Below, in pieces: positions 1 through 12,682 of a stretch of DNA of 64,000 nucleotides (position 1 is the stretch's first letter; each line of letters starts with the position of its first letter). The notes below the pieces were generated by a model. It was given only the letters and a program-made list of their open reading frames with translations, did not search any database and was not told where the DNA came from. Source of the DNA: Ignelater luminosus (taxonomy: Eukaryota; Arthropoda; Insecta; Coleoptera; Elateridae). The translations under genes were made by a program, and so were the position numbers. The stretch lies in assembly GCA_011009095.1 (NCBI GenBank), contig VTPC01090027.1, positions 248,001 to 312,000 of the forward strand, written 5' to 3'.

Positions 1-1059
1 GCTGATTTTTTAAATGAAGTGACAATTATTTATTGTGAAATGTTATCAAACTTTCTAATTTCGGTTTTGTACCTTTGATAAGATAAAATTAAAGTCTTAG
101 GTAATCTTAGTTCCTAAATGCTCGCCAAGAATTAATCATTTTAGAAAATACAAGCAGTCGTCCTGTGTAACTTTTCCCAGAAATATTTCTTCATACTTCT
201 ACAAAAATAATGACGCTATACTTCGATCACGGACCATTGGGATACTGCGTACACAGATTTAATACAGGACTATTGTTGTTATATTTAATTTAGAATAAAT
301 TCCTGTCTAGACAAACAAACAATCTTCCTCAGTCTGATATTCAAACAATCATGACAGTCACACTAAGCATCTTTCAATCCTTCTTTTTGACATTCTTGAG
401 GCTGCAGCTGCTTAGAATTTCTATTTATTACTGTTTATAATTGTCGTTGATCGTGACTGCTCATGAAAAGATCATAGTGCATGGCATTATTGGTTTATTC
501 ACGTTTACACAAAAAGTAGCGATGCTTGAAAGATATTTCTGCTCGATTCCATTAACAACAGCTCAGAAGTTTCGTAAACTAACAGAAACGACCAATTGTT
601 ACGATATCGTCAACATCCACACCAACTTCAGTAACTTCACCCTTCTGCTTATCCACGCAGTGTCTTACAACGATCTTTTCACGCAACTAAGTCATGGAAG
701 CAAGAAAATATAAATCAGAAATAGTAATGAACCACGCAAACAAAGCCATTCGGGTCGTCTTTAAGGTAGTTGTAGTTGCCGCCCAAGTGCGAAACTTTAT
801 TTCCCTCCCGCCTGCTGAAAATACTTACTGTAGAGTGCAGTGTGTTCCATTTTTGATGTGTTTATGGGGTGTCTCGGCTCTTATTACAGATAAAACTATC
901 AGCCTACACTGTTCTGTCCTAATTTTCCGTTTCATGATCTTTTGTTTTTCTGTTTTAAGCAGACATTATCATAAGTGCTGCCATTTCTTCGCTGTCAAAA
1001 TAATGAAAATAGCTGTCATAATTTATGTAGTCATTATATGTGTTCAGCAGCAAGCAGCA
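1..1059. other. Non-coding, nothing recognised
   Basis: AT-rich sequence with no coding pattern I can support. Short open frames at 441-713 and 694-1098 have no recognisable motif. The second contains a hydrophobic stretch starting at an ATG at 1003, but it runs straight into the tandem repeat that begins near 1060. Confidence 0.5.
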
Positions 1060-1935
1060 ATTAGCGGTGCTGTCGGTGAATGGCTTCTGGACAATTGACA
1101 TCGAACGTCAATTTCCATAGATGCAAAGATAGCACTTTCAACGAATCAACGTCATTACAGCTCCTAGATAAAAACATTTCTTGTGCCCAGAAGTAAATAG
1201 CGCTGTCGTGAAAAGTTCCTGGACGATTGATAGTAAACGTCAACTTCCATAACCGCTAATTCAGCACTTTCAGAAGGTCTTTGCTTGCTAATGGCAGCGC
1301 GACAGCGTCATTACAGTTTCTAGACAAAGGCATTGCTTGTGTACAGGAGTAAGCAGCGCTTTCGGAAAAAGGCTCCTAGACGATTGATAGCAAACGACAA
1401 TGCTTATAAACGCAAAGGCAGCAATTTCAGAAGATTTTCTTCGCTGATGGTAGCGCGTTAGCGTCATTACAGCTCGTAGACAAAGGCATTTCTTGTGCAC
1501 ATGAGTAAGCAGCGCTGTCGTTTGGACGATTGATAGCAAACGTCAATTTATATAAACGCAAAAAGAGCACTTTCAAAAACTCTTTCTTTGCTGACGGCAG
1601 TGCGCCAGCGTCAGTACAGCTCCTAAGCAAAGCATTCCTTGTGCCCAAAAGCAAACAGCGCTGTCGTGAAATAGTTCCTGGGCGATTAATAGCAAACGTC
1701 AATTTCCATAAACGCAAAGTCAGCATTTCCAGAGGTTGTTTCTTCGCTGACAACAGTGCGTCAGCGTCATTACAGCTCCCAGATAAAGGCATTCCTTGTG
1801 CACAGGAGTAAGCAGCACTGTCAATGAAAGCTCCTTAATGATTGATAGCAAACTTTAGATGCAAAGGCAGCACTTTCAAAAGCTTTGTCAGGGGTCAGCG
1901 TCATTACAGTTTCTAGACAAAGGCGTTTTATCATG
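1060..1935. repeat. ~155-bp tandem repeat, about 5.5 degenerate copies
   Basis: A motif containing GTCATTACAG recurs at about 1151, 1307, 1463, 1610 (one change), 1766 and 1900, giving spacings of 156, 156, 147, 156 and 134 bp. Each unit also carries a TTCTTGTGC/TCCTTGTGC block, an AGCGCTGTCG block, a CGATTGATAGCAAACG block and a TTCGCTGA block in the same order. Overlapping open frames on both strands here are by-products of the repeat, not genes. A single diverged monomer sits far away at about 27640-27715. Confidence 0.9.
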
Positions 1936-4900
1936 ATCATAATTATTACAAATGCGAGTACGTGTTTAAAATTCTGCCATCTATAATTTCAGAATTAGAT
2001 GGAGAATTCATTTTTTTCAATGCAATTTGGCTAGGTACTATTAGAAAGATAATTTTAGTCTTTTCAACAATTAGTTTGATGCATCTATTTAAAAAATGCT
2101 AAAGATAGGTCTAATGCACAATAACCTAAAGAAAGGAGATCAGGACATAGGACACAGTTGGTTGTGAAAACAAAACTTGCGACGCTGTATATGTAAGTAA
2201 CAAATAACACAGCTGCATATCTTCTCTTTTGTCTTTATGATCTACTGCGTTTTAGAGCTTACTCTTTGAGATATTGCCTGTTAGACTTATTTTTGGGAAT
2301 AATCGTATCACCTTTCAAATTAAGTATATGAAACTTATATTGTTGAAAAGCCCTAGGAATTCTTTTTCTGATGATAGCTAAGCCATCTACGACTTGAATT
2401 GAAAAACATTCTTAAATCAAAAAGTCATAGCTGTCATTGTATCCAGTGTTAACCCATAACAGCCGTTTTGTAGAGAAAATGAAAAATTGAGAATTTATGT
2501 CTCTAACAGGGAAATAAAAGGAAATCGTAAAATTTTGTTTACATTAATAAAATGACAACGGTCGCAACATAGAAAGGAAGGCATCATGATGGCTTGCATC
2601 CGATCGGTTCATTCAAATCACGTGTTCAAAGCTGCCTTGTGTAGGTGTGCAGATTGTTCACTAAACAAAGACAGCTAATCAAAGGGCTAATCAAAACGAC
2701 GAAATTCTGATTGATTAAAAATTACAAAAATTGTCTTTCATAGATTCTCCTAGACATTATAATAATTTGCCTTAATTTGCGCTTTAAGTCAGTGAGAGAT
2801 ATCGACCTGCGATTTCAACGGTCGTGTTTCTCTGAACCATACCAATTTTCCAGACTATGATTAACATTTGCCAGTTATTATTTACATTTTATTTCAAATT
2901 CCGAAATATAGTAGCATAAAAATCCACCTCCTTCAAATTAGCTAGGCCAATCTAACCTAACTTTAAAAAAGGGTATTTGATTTTTGAGTATTATCAGGTA
3001 AGGTCACGCTAGTTTGGACTAGTTTACCTTATCTAGTGTCTGACTAGTGTTTCATTAATATTAGTTTCCTTGCAGATTAACCTAACGTTTACAAAATATA
3101 AAGATTATTTGACAATTTTGAGGAACCAGGCTGAGACGACATAGTTAAAAAGTGACTAATCCGTTTACGTAACAAAAACTTTCTGAGGTGCAAATGGGAT
3201 ATCAAACACGTTTAGAATTAATCTAAGACTGATATTCGACCAAAATATGTGATTTTCTATTTTTCCAAAACTGAAGAAGGTTTGGTTGGGGGCACGAAAC
3301 AAAAACCACGTATCTTCTTCCATTTCCATGTTAGAAGCAAAAAACTTGCAAGTTTGAAAGAAGATTCTGTTCTCTATGTGGAAGGTCAGTGAATGACCAA
3401 AAATAGGTTTTTGAATTTTTATGAACCATTTCTTAGGCTCCACCGAGTTGTAATATACAGTAGATTTTACAGTCAAGGTCTAAAATTAAACAAGTGGAGA
3501 TGATGATTTTGAATGAAAATTATCAGTGGATACTTTGGAAGGAACTGGTCAACAGAACGTTATGCGAAATAAAAATTCACATGGTTTGATTATCAAGATA
3601 ATAATCAATCACAACTAGATCAAGATTAAGCAAAAAAAACCCTATGGTAAACTAAACATGACAACCGTAGAGTTTGCTTTGAACAGAATCCGTTAGTATA
3701 TTGATAAGGAAATATAAGATTTTGATTGATTTCGAAAAAGCACCGCATGTCTATTATTATCGGAGTCCGAAGAGAATCCCCTAATGAGTACTAGCAGAAA
3801 ACAAGGATCTCGATGTCTTCGCTGTGTTTCAACCCTAAAGCGGATAAGTTCAATTTTATGTAATGAATACAAACTTCAATTTTATTATTTACACCACAAG
3901 AAAAGTCACCGCACGAGTGCCCTGCACTTCCAGCACGAGGTGGTCTTGGCCTTTCTAAGAAAGACGGCGTTTTTGGCAACTTGAAAAGTAGGTGTAATGT
4001 CAAAAAGAAGAGAAATGAAAATGAAATTCACAAGAATTGCCTATGAATTTACAGAAAGAACAGAATAGCGAAAGTAATTAAGATGAATGAGTTTAGTTCA
4101 AGAATCGGAAAGAGCGATAAAAATAAAAGGAAACAAACAGATATAAGGAAAGAAACTGGTGAAAAGCCACGCAAGGAAGAATTGTTAAAGCGGTCTGTCA
4201 ATAAAAAATCATCAAAAACTAAATTCGAAAAATTCCAGAATGTAAAATCTGAAATTTAGCTTCTCATCAACGTGAATGTGTAACTAAGAAACTAGATTTG
4301 AAGACTTTTCCAAGCAATAATTGTTTACACAGGTATTATTGCGGTGAAAATACAAACAGCAACGGGTCAGAACAAGAACTTTTAAAAAGTTTTAAAATTC
4401 TAGCTTTTCAGATTTGGAAATTGTAGAGAATAAAGGTACTGAAGAAGGCGTCCAAGTTAGCTTGAACAATCACCCAATTGAAACATCTGATCCATGCAGA
4501 CTGTTTGTAATATTGTTTGTAGAATTTGTAGGATTAATCGAATTTTATGTTTAATCATAATAAGATGCTAATCACGCAAAATAAACATTGGGATTAGTAA
4601 GAAAATTAAAAGGACTTTACGGAACATGAAATAGTGTTGACTCCATTCAGCATAAATTTTGTTTGGAAACAGATTCTTGAATGCCACTTAAATAAATAAT
4701 CAAACAAGATCATATCATCAATTGAGACATGTTTAGAATGGAAAAGAGGAAATTTCAATGTCGAGCTAGCCATTTAAAGAAAATTCTAAAACATCCAGAA
4801 CGCTTTAGAAAGCAAACACAGAAACACCTAAACAAGGAACAATCTTCAATGAAACAGCAGAAAAAACTAGATGAAATATTGAAGAAATTAAGAAAAACTT

Positions 4901-5269
4901 AAAGAAGGGAAGAAAAATATTAATGAAAGAAGTCAAGTTAAAATAAGACGAAGAAATAAAAAAATTATAGAAAAAATGATGTAGGTATAAGGGCACATTA
5001 CGTAAACGAAAGTGAAAGTAATAGCGAGGAAAAATCTTAATAGAGACCCACGATCCAAGAAAAGGTCCCCAGAACAGAACATAGAAGATTGACTGTGAAA
5101 TTGATCTGATGACTGAGAAGGCTGAAGTCAATGAATTCAAAGTTAGTTATTTCAGTAAAAACAATTCAGGATTGACTTCATTTCTTGACAGGACAGGATC
5201 AACGAAAAATGCCACCGTAGGTGGCTGCCATTTAGAGAATTTAATCTCTCTATGGCTGGAGAATGAGGA
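1936..5269. other. Non-coding AT-rich stretch
   Basis: No gene recognised. The minus-strand frame at 3165-3476 (103 codons) shows no motif. 4100-5100 is A- and G-rich on the plus strand and would read as lysine/glutamate-rich fragments broken by many stops. That could be a worn-out retroelement, but nothing diagnostic is left. Confidence 0.5.
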
Positions 5270-5660
5270 ATGTTGGTGGATAGGAACGTCGACGGAGTAG
5301 CGCGTCGGAAGTTGGTGGTAGTCGTAGTCATGTCATGTCACATACCAAGCAGCCCGCGGGCCGGTCCACGAGGTGATGGCTGGTGGCGACGGTGGAGCAG
5401 GCCGGAAGCAGGTTCTCCAAAATCCCCGCCGGTGGTGTTGCCGATGACCCAGGTTGGATGGAGTACCCAAGGACGGCCAGCGAGCCGTCACACAGAGACG
5501 ACGAGGAGTTCAACGCGACGGTTCTTTTCAGAACGGTGTTGGAATTGTGTAATGAGAAGTGTGAGAGTGTGTATATGTTGTGGAGTGTTGTGTAGTGTCT
5601 AGGTGTGTATAGTGTGCCGTGGGCTAGTGCAAAACTGTTCCGGCATTTGCCTTCACCACT
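5270..5660 (+). other. Small GC-rich island with a 70-codon ORF
   Basis: This ~390-bp block is clearly richer in G and C than the sequence on both sides. It carries an open frame from ATG 5383 to 5595 (70 codons), overlapping another frame on the same strand and one on the opposite strand. The predicted peptide is acidic and polar, with no signal peptide, membrane segment or domain that I recognise. It could be a relic of a transposon or exon with a different base composition, or a CpG-rich regulatory block. No splice partner was found nearby. Confidence 0.3.
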
Positions 5661-8600
5661 GGGGACATTTCTTGAAATCCCAGTAGAAAATATATAACAA
5701 ATAATAGAAAAACAGTCTAATACGAATTGTACAAGACTCAAAAGTGCTTCTCAACCCACGAAGATTAAGAAGCGTGAACTTGTTAGAAACAGAGGTTGGT
5801 TATCGGGATGTGCACATGAGTCACTCTAAAGACTTAAAAAAGCCATTACAAGTTTGAATTATACCCGATAGTGTTTTTGCAATAAAACTTTAAAATAATT
5901 CCCCAAAGGCAATTACTAAAACATTAAAATATTTTAGTATTCCAACACTATATTCATAGATAAACCAGTACACAGGATGTAGAACATTTGATACGATACG
6001 TTTCATGCTCGAATTAATTCATGAATAAATTGATGAATTAATTCATCAATAAATTTGAAGGTCTACATAGGGCAGTAAACAATGCTCCTCCAACCATTCT
6101 ATATAATTTAAATGTAATTTATCATTATCATATCTTCAGGAATTGATACATAAATTGGTTTCTCCTTGTATATTTATTATTATTAGTACATAACCTCAAT
6201 CAGTAATGACTACTTTAATAAATTCGTGCTTCAATAATCCAGAAGTTTAGCACTAAAGATAAGAAGTTCGCAAAGAGAAATAATAATAAGTATGAATGCA
6301 CCCTCAGAATTCAACATGAATTGCAATCACACAAACAGATATAAAAACTTTAATTAAGTTAAAATTAATCTTTGTTTTCAAGTATGAACCTAATAAAAAT
6401 AACAAAAAGGCCTCAAACTGAAAATCGGGAAACTTCCACATACGTTATACCCAAAATGAGAAAACTACTCTAGAGAATGCTATTATTACAGCTGCTCCGC
6501 ATCTTTGAGAGATCCACTTGATGGCAACAAGGGGGGTAAAGCTAAAGCAGAACCAAAAACAGTACGGAACCGCAGATAATGAAGAAGCCCGACTCTTTGG
6601 CATACATGCAGAGAGAGCAAAGCGGACGATGGCTTCATCGGAGCCTTAATCCTCTTAATAGATTCTGTCCAAGTCGCATCTGACGCTGCCCAACCCTTTC
6701 AGCTTAGCATTGTTAACACAAGATCCAATAAGTCAAATTCCATCATGCGAACCAAACGAAGCTTATGAAAACTTTCATCCTATATATATAGTACGGACTT
6801 TCTCTACATAAAGGATACACACACACACACACACAAACTACAGCAAGGCCCCTAAATATTGCCTCCCCAGCCTGATGATGAAGCCGCATGATTTTACATT
6901 GGTCTCTTTTATTGGGGTAATATACACAATTTTCTTTATACTAGAATATATCATATATAACTATATAAAAGCCTTAAATATATTAAAGATATTCATAAAA
7001 ACTTTTTCTTTGGTTGCAATAACATACACTTAAGAAAATTGACCTAATTTCCTTAAGAAAACCCATTTTAACTCTGAAAGAAACAATGGAGAAAATAAAC
7101 TGATTAAGTGTTAGGTTAGAATTTTTCATTTGAAATTTATCTAGAAAAAAAAACAAAAAAAAATAAAAAAAAATTAAAAAAATTAATCATCACGATCATT
7201 TCGATATAAAAGGCATTTCCGGTGCGAACTTTCACCAGTGTCGCTCGTGTTCTAGTAGAGTTGGTTGGCAAGGCCCGTGCTCTTCGCTTTTCCACCCCGA
7301 AGTGTGGAAAGCGCAAGCTCTACAACCCTTCCAGTTTTCGCCCCGGATTCCACGCCCCGACCACTAGGCTTACTAACTTACTTTTTCTTCTTTTAAACGG
7401 AGAAACTTTTTCTCCCGTGTATATATTTCTCTGTACGTACGTTTAAACCTGAACATTTTTTTTGTTGCTTCTCTTCGGCAAAATTCTTCTTTGCATGCTC
7501 AACCTACCTGAGCATAAATACCGAGCAACAAATATGTACAAATATTTGATTAAAGTTGTTTTTGGAATGTATTTGTATAAACAAAAGCGCCCGCTGTGGA
7601 AATATTTACGGTTTATTGGTTAAACATGCCTCAAGTTTTTGCTTCTTTAGTAACAAACTTTCAGTGAGGCTGAAACAAAAGCAACAACACACAATTCGAA
7701 TAGAAGTATATATATATAGAGCATATAAATACAAAAGGCCAAAATTCACAAATCTATATATATATATATATATATAAATCCAGAAGAAAAACTTTTCCGA
7801 AATAAACTCGCACCCCTTATACACAAGTCCTGCAGAATTCGCAGGAATCGTACTTGTTACTCTAGCGATTACATTCATAAATCTGAGAAAAGAGATTGGC
7901 GTCACGGAGGAGCTCAGGGCAGAAAAATCCCTGAACTGGGGTCCGTGCTAACCGATCACTTACCCCAGGATTTATGTAGAAAGAACCCTGAATACAAACA
8001 CTGCAAAGACACCGAGGTCAAATGAGATTAAAATAATACCGAACAGCTGCAAATTTTTTTCTTCTTGCACCCACCAGAGAATAGATAAATTTCCTTTTTA
8101 CATATTTTCTTTCTCTCTCTATTTCTTTCTATATAAATTCGCTTTCAATGCAACTTTAGATAGTCTAAACGGGCAAAAATGAAAAACAAATCAAAAACTC
8201 CCCATCTTTTCGCCACACACACATTCACTCGCATGATTGATAGTGATATCCTTCCTGTATTACCGCCGCATAAAGACGAGTCCTTACGAGATATAAATGT
8301 GGAGTACGTTACTGTTTTCATGAATAATGTAAGGTTAGTGCGCGACAGACTGTCTCTCACCCCCACGACGATGAGGGAATGAAAATAGTGAAATTGAATA
8401 TTAGTTACTTAGGACAACTCGAACTGTTGCAAGATGAATGCGAAAATAAGACTCGATGGAAAAATTTGATTAGAAAATTAACTTTTTTATTGTTTTTCAT
8501 TCTCTCAAAGATTCTAGTAAATGTTGCCAGTTGCAGTTTGCACTTATTGAACAAACAAACTAAAAACAAACTAGTACTGCTTAATGAAATATTCTAAATT

Positions 8601-9057
8601 TATTCTGTTTACTTACTGTCTGTAATGAAGTAAGCGTTCGATTTAAAAAATTCAGATTAAGATTTTTCTTGAGTTTCACAAGTTTTCACTTTAGATTCTC
8701 TTCTGTTTATTACCTGAAGAATTTAAAAAAAGCAATGAATCACAGGTAATATTCTTAGATTAAATTACAACTGCTTGATCAATTATATAGTAGTTCTGAA
8801 TTACACAATATGTTCCGTGAATATTCGGTATAATTGTATCATTTTGATGGCAACTTTCTTTTATTAAGTGCAGAGAGATTTACAATTATACTTTCCTAGA
8901 TGCCGAAATCTTCAATAAATCCAAACTGTCTTTAGAAAATTCTCTTTAATTTAATAATTATAATAAACAAGCATGCTTGTTATTACATTACTGAGTTCTG
9001 TTTACTACAATATTTTCAAGTTAGGTCCTCGTACTCGTTTCTAAAGCCGTACGTAAT
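5661..9057. other. Non-coding with microsatellites
   Basis: No gene recognised. Simple repeats seen are (AC)n at 6816-6834, an A-rich run at about 7145-7186 and (TA)n at 7754-7776. 6480-6760 is somewhat GC-richer but has no coding pattern. The overlapping frames around 7556-7905 lie in AT simple sequence. A short GC-richer patch at 7215-7360 also gives no recognisable product. Confidence 0.5.
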
Positions 9058-9255
9058 AGGTTCGTATTTAACAGGAATCAAAACCGTTATGGTTTTAGAG
9101 ATTCAAATTCTGATTCCGGTACTATAAAAATAATCGTTCCGATTCCGATACTGTTAGGAACCGCTAGACAGACAGAGATTCCGGTTCTGACATTTTTTGG
9201 AACCATCATTGGTTTACTGATTCCGATACCAAGAACCGTTTTGGAACCGTTATTT
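9058..9255. repeat. Degenerate GATTCCG / GGAACCG repeat cluster
   Basis: The words GATTCCG, GGAACCG and ACCGTT recur at short irregular intervals over ~200 bp, in both the forward and reverse-complement sense. The result is a degenerate, partly palindromic cluster just before the satellite array. No coding content. Confidence 0.5.
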
Positions 9256-9548
9256 CATTTATTCATTATTTAGTGTTTAGTATAGATTTCTAGAATTCTT
9301 TTCTAGAATTTCCAGCATTCTTTTCATAATCTCCAGACATTTATTAACATTATAAAAACTCATACATCTGTTAAATTTCTAAATTCAATTTCTAACTTAA
9401 TACTCTATGACGTAATCATAATTTCTATTTTAACTAATAAAGTAATAATCTGTTAATTATTTAGAGTCTATAGGTATTCAGTTTTCCAGTGTTTTCTTCT
9501 AGAATAAAAACCTTTACCTGAAATAAGTACCTAAATTCGATTTGCAAC
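9240..9548. repeat. Satellite array, left part
   Basis: Contains diverged copies of the ~250-bp unit seen again at 12427-12682 and 13584-14690. Shared landmarks are CCAGACATTTATTAACATTA, then a CTAAATTC..ATTT..AACTT block, then TATGACGTAAT, then an ACTAATAA block. It is cut at 9549 by the RTE-type LINE. The copies are clearly diverged, so this is an old array. Confidence 0.7.
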
Positions 9549-12439
9549 AAGAATTTTATAACTCTCTGGAGACCATACTCCTACAGAACGCGTCCCTCGG
9601 GTGGCGAATGGGAGAAGTCCTGGAAACAAGATTGTTGCGAGTATTCATAATAAGCAACCGTGGACCAAACGCCAGTTGTCCCGAGGTAACGGGGCCCTCA
9701 TCGTTGGGCCAATCACCCACATGAAGTAATAATGATCCAGAGTACACAGACGAACCTCAGAACTGGACGGATGAATCGAAGACAACCGGCTAGATAAAGG
9801 ATAAGATTTGGAACGTGGAACGTGGAACGTAACGTCACTGACAGGATAGGAAGCAGAAGTAATAAAGCAAACGGAGAAGTATGGTGGGTTCGGCAGAAGT
9901 AAAGAAGAGAGGTAAGATAAAAGTCAGATATTCGGGAACCCCAGTAGGTCAACGTATAAATGAAGGAGTAGGAATGATTCTCAGTAAAGAACTAAAAACC
10001 AAAGTTACGAATTAGGAATCAACAAGCCCTACAATAATTACAGCAAGGCTAGAGCTGCAAGAAAGAATAGGAGTGATACAGATACACGCCCTTACGGAGA
10101 ACGCCAGTACACCTGACAAAGAAAAATTCTACAAAAATTCCAACATACGGTAGAAAAAATGCAAACTAGAAATTGCCACCTAATCATAATGGAGGATTGG
10201 AATGTCCATACAGGACGCAATAAAGAAATTGGACACGAAACAATGGTAGACTATAATATAGAAGGAAAATTAAACATCAACGGAGAAAAATGATAGACGT
10301 ATGTATCAAAAATGGACTGTTTATAAAAAACACATGGTTCAACCACAAACGGATCCATAAAATCACATATGAAAATGAAGAGCTAGGCCACAAATCTATA
10401 ATAGACTACATCACAATAACGAGAGGTATGAGACATGCTCCAAAAGACATAAATGTTATTAAAGGAGCAGAATTAAACACCACACATAAGCTACTAGTTG
10501 CAGATACAGCCTTCAAACAACCAAGAAGGGAACCAGATAAAAAGCACACAAAAATAAAATTAGAAAGATAAGAAACTCAAGATGGAAGAGAAGAATATGA
10601 AAGACAACTTACCACAACACTCGGAGAAGCCGAGACTGAGGAAGACAGAAATAATCTTTGGGATTTAAATAAAAGTTGGAACAAACTAAAAGAAACCATA
10701 CTAACCACAACAAGAAGAATCTGCGGTACAAAGGTAGTAAACTTAAACTATAAAAGAACAAGGTGGCGGAATGAAAAAATATGAATACTAGTAAAACAGA
10801 AGAAAAAAGCCTGGATAAGGTTTAAAAGAGCAAATGCAAGGAAAGACGAGAAGAATACATATAAAAACAAAACGAAATCAAGGAAGCGGTAAAAGAATCA
10901 AAAAAGAACACATGAGAAGAATTCGGAACAAAAATAGAAGAGAAACACAACGAAAATCAAAAGGAGTTCTGGAATATAATAAAGAAACTAAAGGGGAACT
11001 CAAAAAAGCAAATAAGGAACATCAAGAATAAAGAAGCGAAGATAGAGTCAACGATAGAAGGAGTCCTAAAAATCTGGACAAAACACTATGAAAAGAAGTT
11101 TCAGTATCATCATCATCAGTATGAAGAGAAATAATAGAAGCTCTAATACAAAAAATGGAAAAGCTGCAAGAGAAGACGGCATTCCTCGGAGTTACTAAAA
11201 AAAGGTGGAAAAGCGGTCATACACTTGCTAATCAAGATATTTCAGGAGGCATGAAACACCGAACAGGTACCAACGGACTGGAATAATAATATAATAGTAC
11301 CCATATACAAGAAGGGAGAAACAACTAGCTGAGGTAACTACAGAGCGATATGTCTGTCAACAGTAGCATCCAAGGTATATTCAAAAATCTTAGAAAGAAG
11401 GCTAAGAAGAAAAATACAGAATAAACTGGAAGAAACAAAGCAGCCTTCCAACCAGGTCATCGAACGCAAGACCATATATACACAGTACCTGCAATAATAC
11501 AAAAGATGGCGGAGAGAAATAGAGACGTATTTCTCGCTTTCCTGGACCTAAAAGCAGTATTCAATTAAATACCAAGGACTCATATATGGAAAGCAATGCA
11601 GGAACTACAACTAAGTCAGAAACTGGCAAAAGTAATAAAGAACCTCAATAATGAAACAAAAGAAAAAGTACGGCTGAATGGTCATATTTCAGAAGAATTC
11701 AAAACGGATAAAGGGGTTAAACAAGGAGATAGTCTGAGCCCACTTCTCTTCATAATCAAAAAATGTAATAGAAACACAAGAAAAAACAAGACTAGGATAC
11801 CATAATCTAAACTCAATATATACACAAGATCTAATGTATGCCACGAACATACAACAACGAAACAATCTCCATATCTAGAATGACCATCTTAGAGAACAGG
11901 GAATGAGCATTAACAAACAAGAGAGTAAAATAATGAAAATAAGTAAGAAAGAAGTAGAACACCACACCGCAATAGAAATCAACGGGGAACAACTAGAATA
12001 CATAGAAAAGTACGAATACCTGGGAACAGTAATAGTTAAGGACGGTAGAATAGACGAGGAAGTGAAAAACAAAATTAGTAAAGAAAATAGAATATACTAC
12101 CAATATGAATATATGAATATACAGCTATGAAATATTTAAAAAGGGTAGTAGGAAAGACGAAGAGAAACTGAATCAGAAATAGGAATATCAGAAAAGAATT
12201 GAAATAAAGACTAGTAATAAAAGAAATAGAAACAAAACAACTAAAATGGTACGGAGATCTCAAAAGAATGGATATCAACAGATACCACAAAAAGCCTTTT
12301 GAACTGAGAACAGAAAGAAGAAGAGGTAGAGGAAGACCCAGAATTTAATGACATGAGATAGATCCACCTATAGAAGCTGGACCGAGGACCCAACGCCGTA
12401 AGGCATAATTTGAAAAGAGAAAGAAAAAGAGTTTTATAA
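9549..12439 (+). mobile_element. RTE-type LINE inserted in the satellite, with target duplication
   Basis: A non-LTR retrotransposon copy of about 2.87 kb (9562-12426) splits a satellite unit. The sequence AAGAATTTTATAA at 9549-9561 is repeated as AAGAGTTTTATAA at 12427-12439, a 13-bp target duplication with one mismatch. The left flank reads as satellite up to 9548 and the right flank resumes with the satellite's TTCTAGACGT block. Length, single-ORF layout (endonuclease then reverse transcriptase) and protein wording match the RTE group, often annotated as craniofacial development protein 2-like. The copy has many frameshifts and stops and is dead. Confidence 0.8.
9790..12350 (+). pseudogene. 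RTE endonuclease-reverse transcriptase, decayed
   Basis: Translated pieces fall in the expected order. A WNVERGT start near 9809 is followed by endonuclease fragments including SEVKKRGK-like wording near 9890. The longest intact piece is 10290-10571, with the SIIDYI motif and the AELNTTH segment typical of the end of an APE-type endonuclease. A lysine-rich linker spans 10570-11100. Reverse transcriptase pieces follow: an IVPIYKKGE block near 11297, NYRAICLS near 11336, FLALDL-like motif A wording near 11536 broken by a stop, VKQGDSLSPLLF (motif B) near 11719, and the EYLGT block near 12014. The active-site YADD segment is ruined between 11800 and 11900. This is a nicking, self-copying enzyme that acts on its own RNA; here it cannot be made. 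Confidence 0.75.
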
Positions 12440-12682
12440 ATTCTAGACGTAATTTTCGTACCATCAGCGTAGTGCCGCAGGTTACCTTGAAGATTTTTCT
12501 GTGCTTCGAATGGAACGACGTAATTCTCAATTTAAAAGTAATAATGTGTTGGTTATTTAGTGTCCACAAGTGTTTAGAGTAAATTTCCAGCGTTTTCTCC
12601 AGAATTTTCTGCTTTTTTCCAGACACTTATTAACATTATGAAAACCTAAATCTGTTGCATATCAAAGTTCGGTTTGCAACTT
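12427..12682. repeat. Satellite unit between the two LINE insertions
   Basis: One almost complete ~250-bp unit, starting at TTCTAGACGTA (12441). It carries the ATCAGCGTAGTG, TTCGAATGGAACGACGTAAT, GTTGGTTATTTAGTGTC and CCAGACACTTATTAACATTA landmarks and stops at the TTTGCAACTT block where the next LINE begins. Confidence 0.75.

Noticed and set aside
694-1098. 134-codon frame with a signal-peptide-like segment (ATG 1003)
   Set aside because: It ends inside the first unit of the tandem repeat and has no further coding support.
1060-1935. CRISPR array
   Set aside because: The whole ~155-bp unit repeats, with no short constant repeat and variable spacers; the context is eukaryotic.
7556-7905. 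Overlapping ORFs of 73 and 99 codons
   Set aside because: Both run through the (TA)n microsatellite and adjoining AT-rich DNA.
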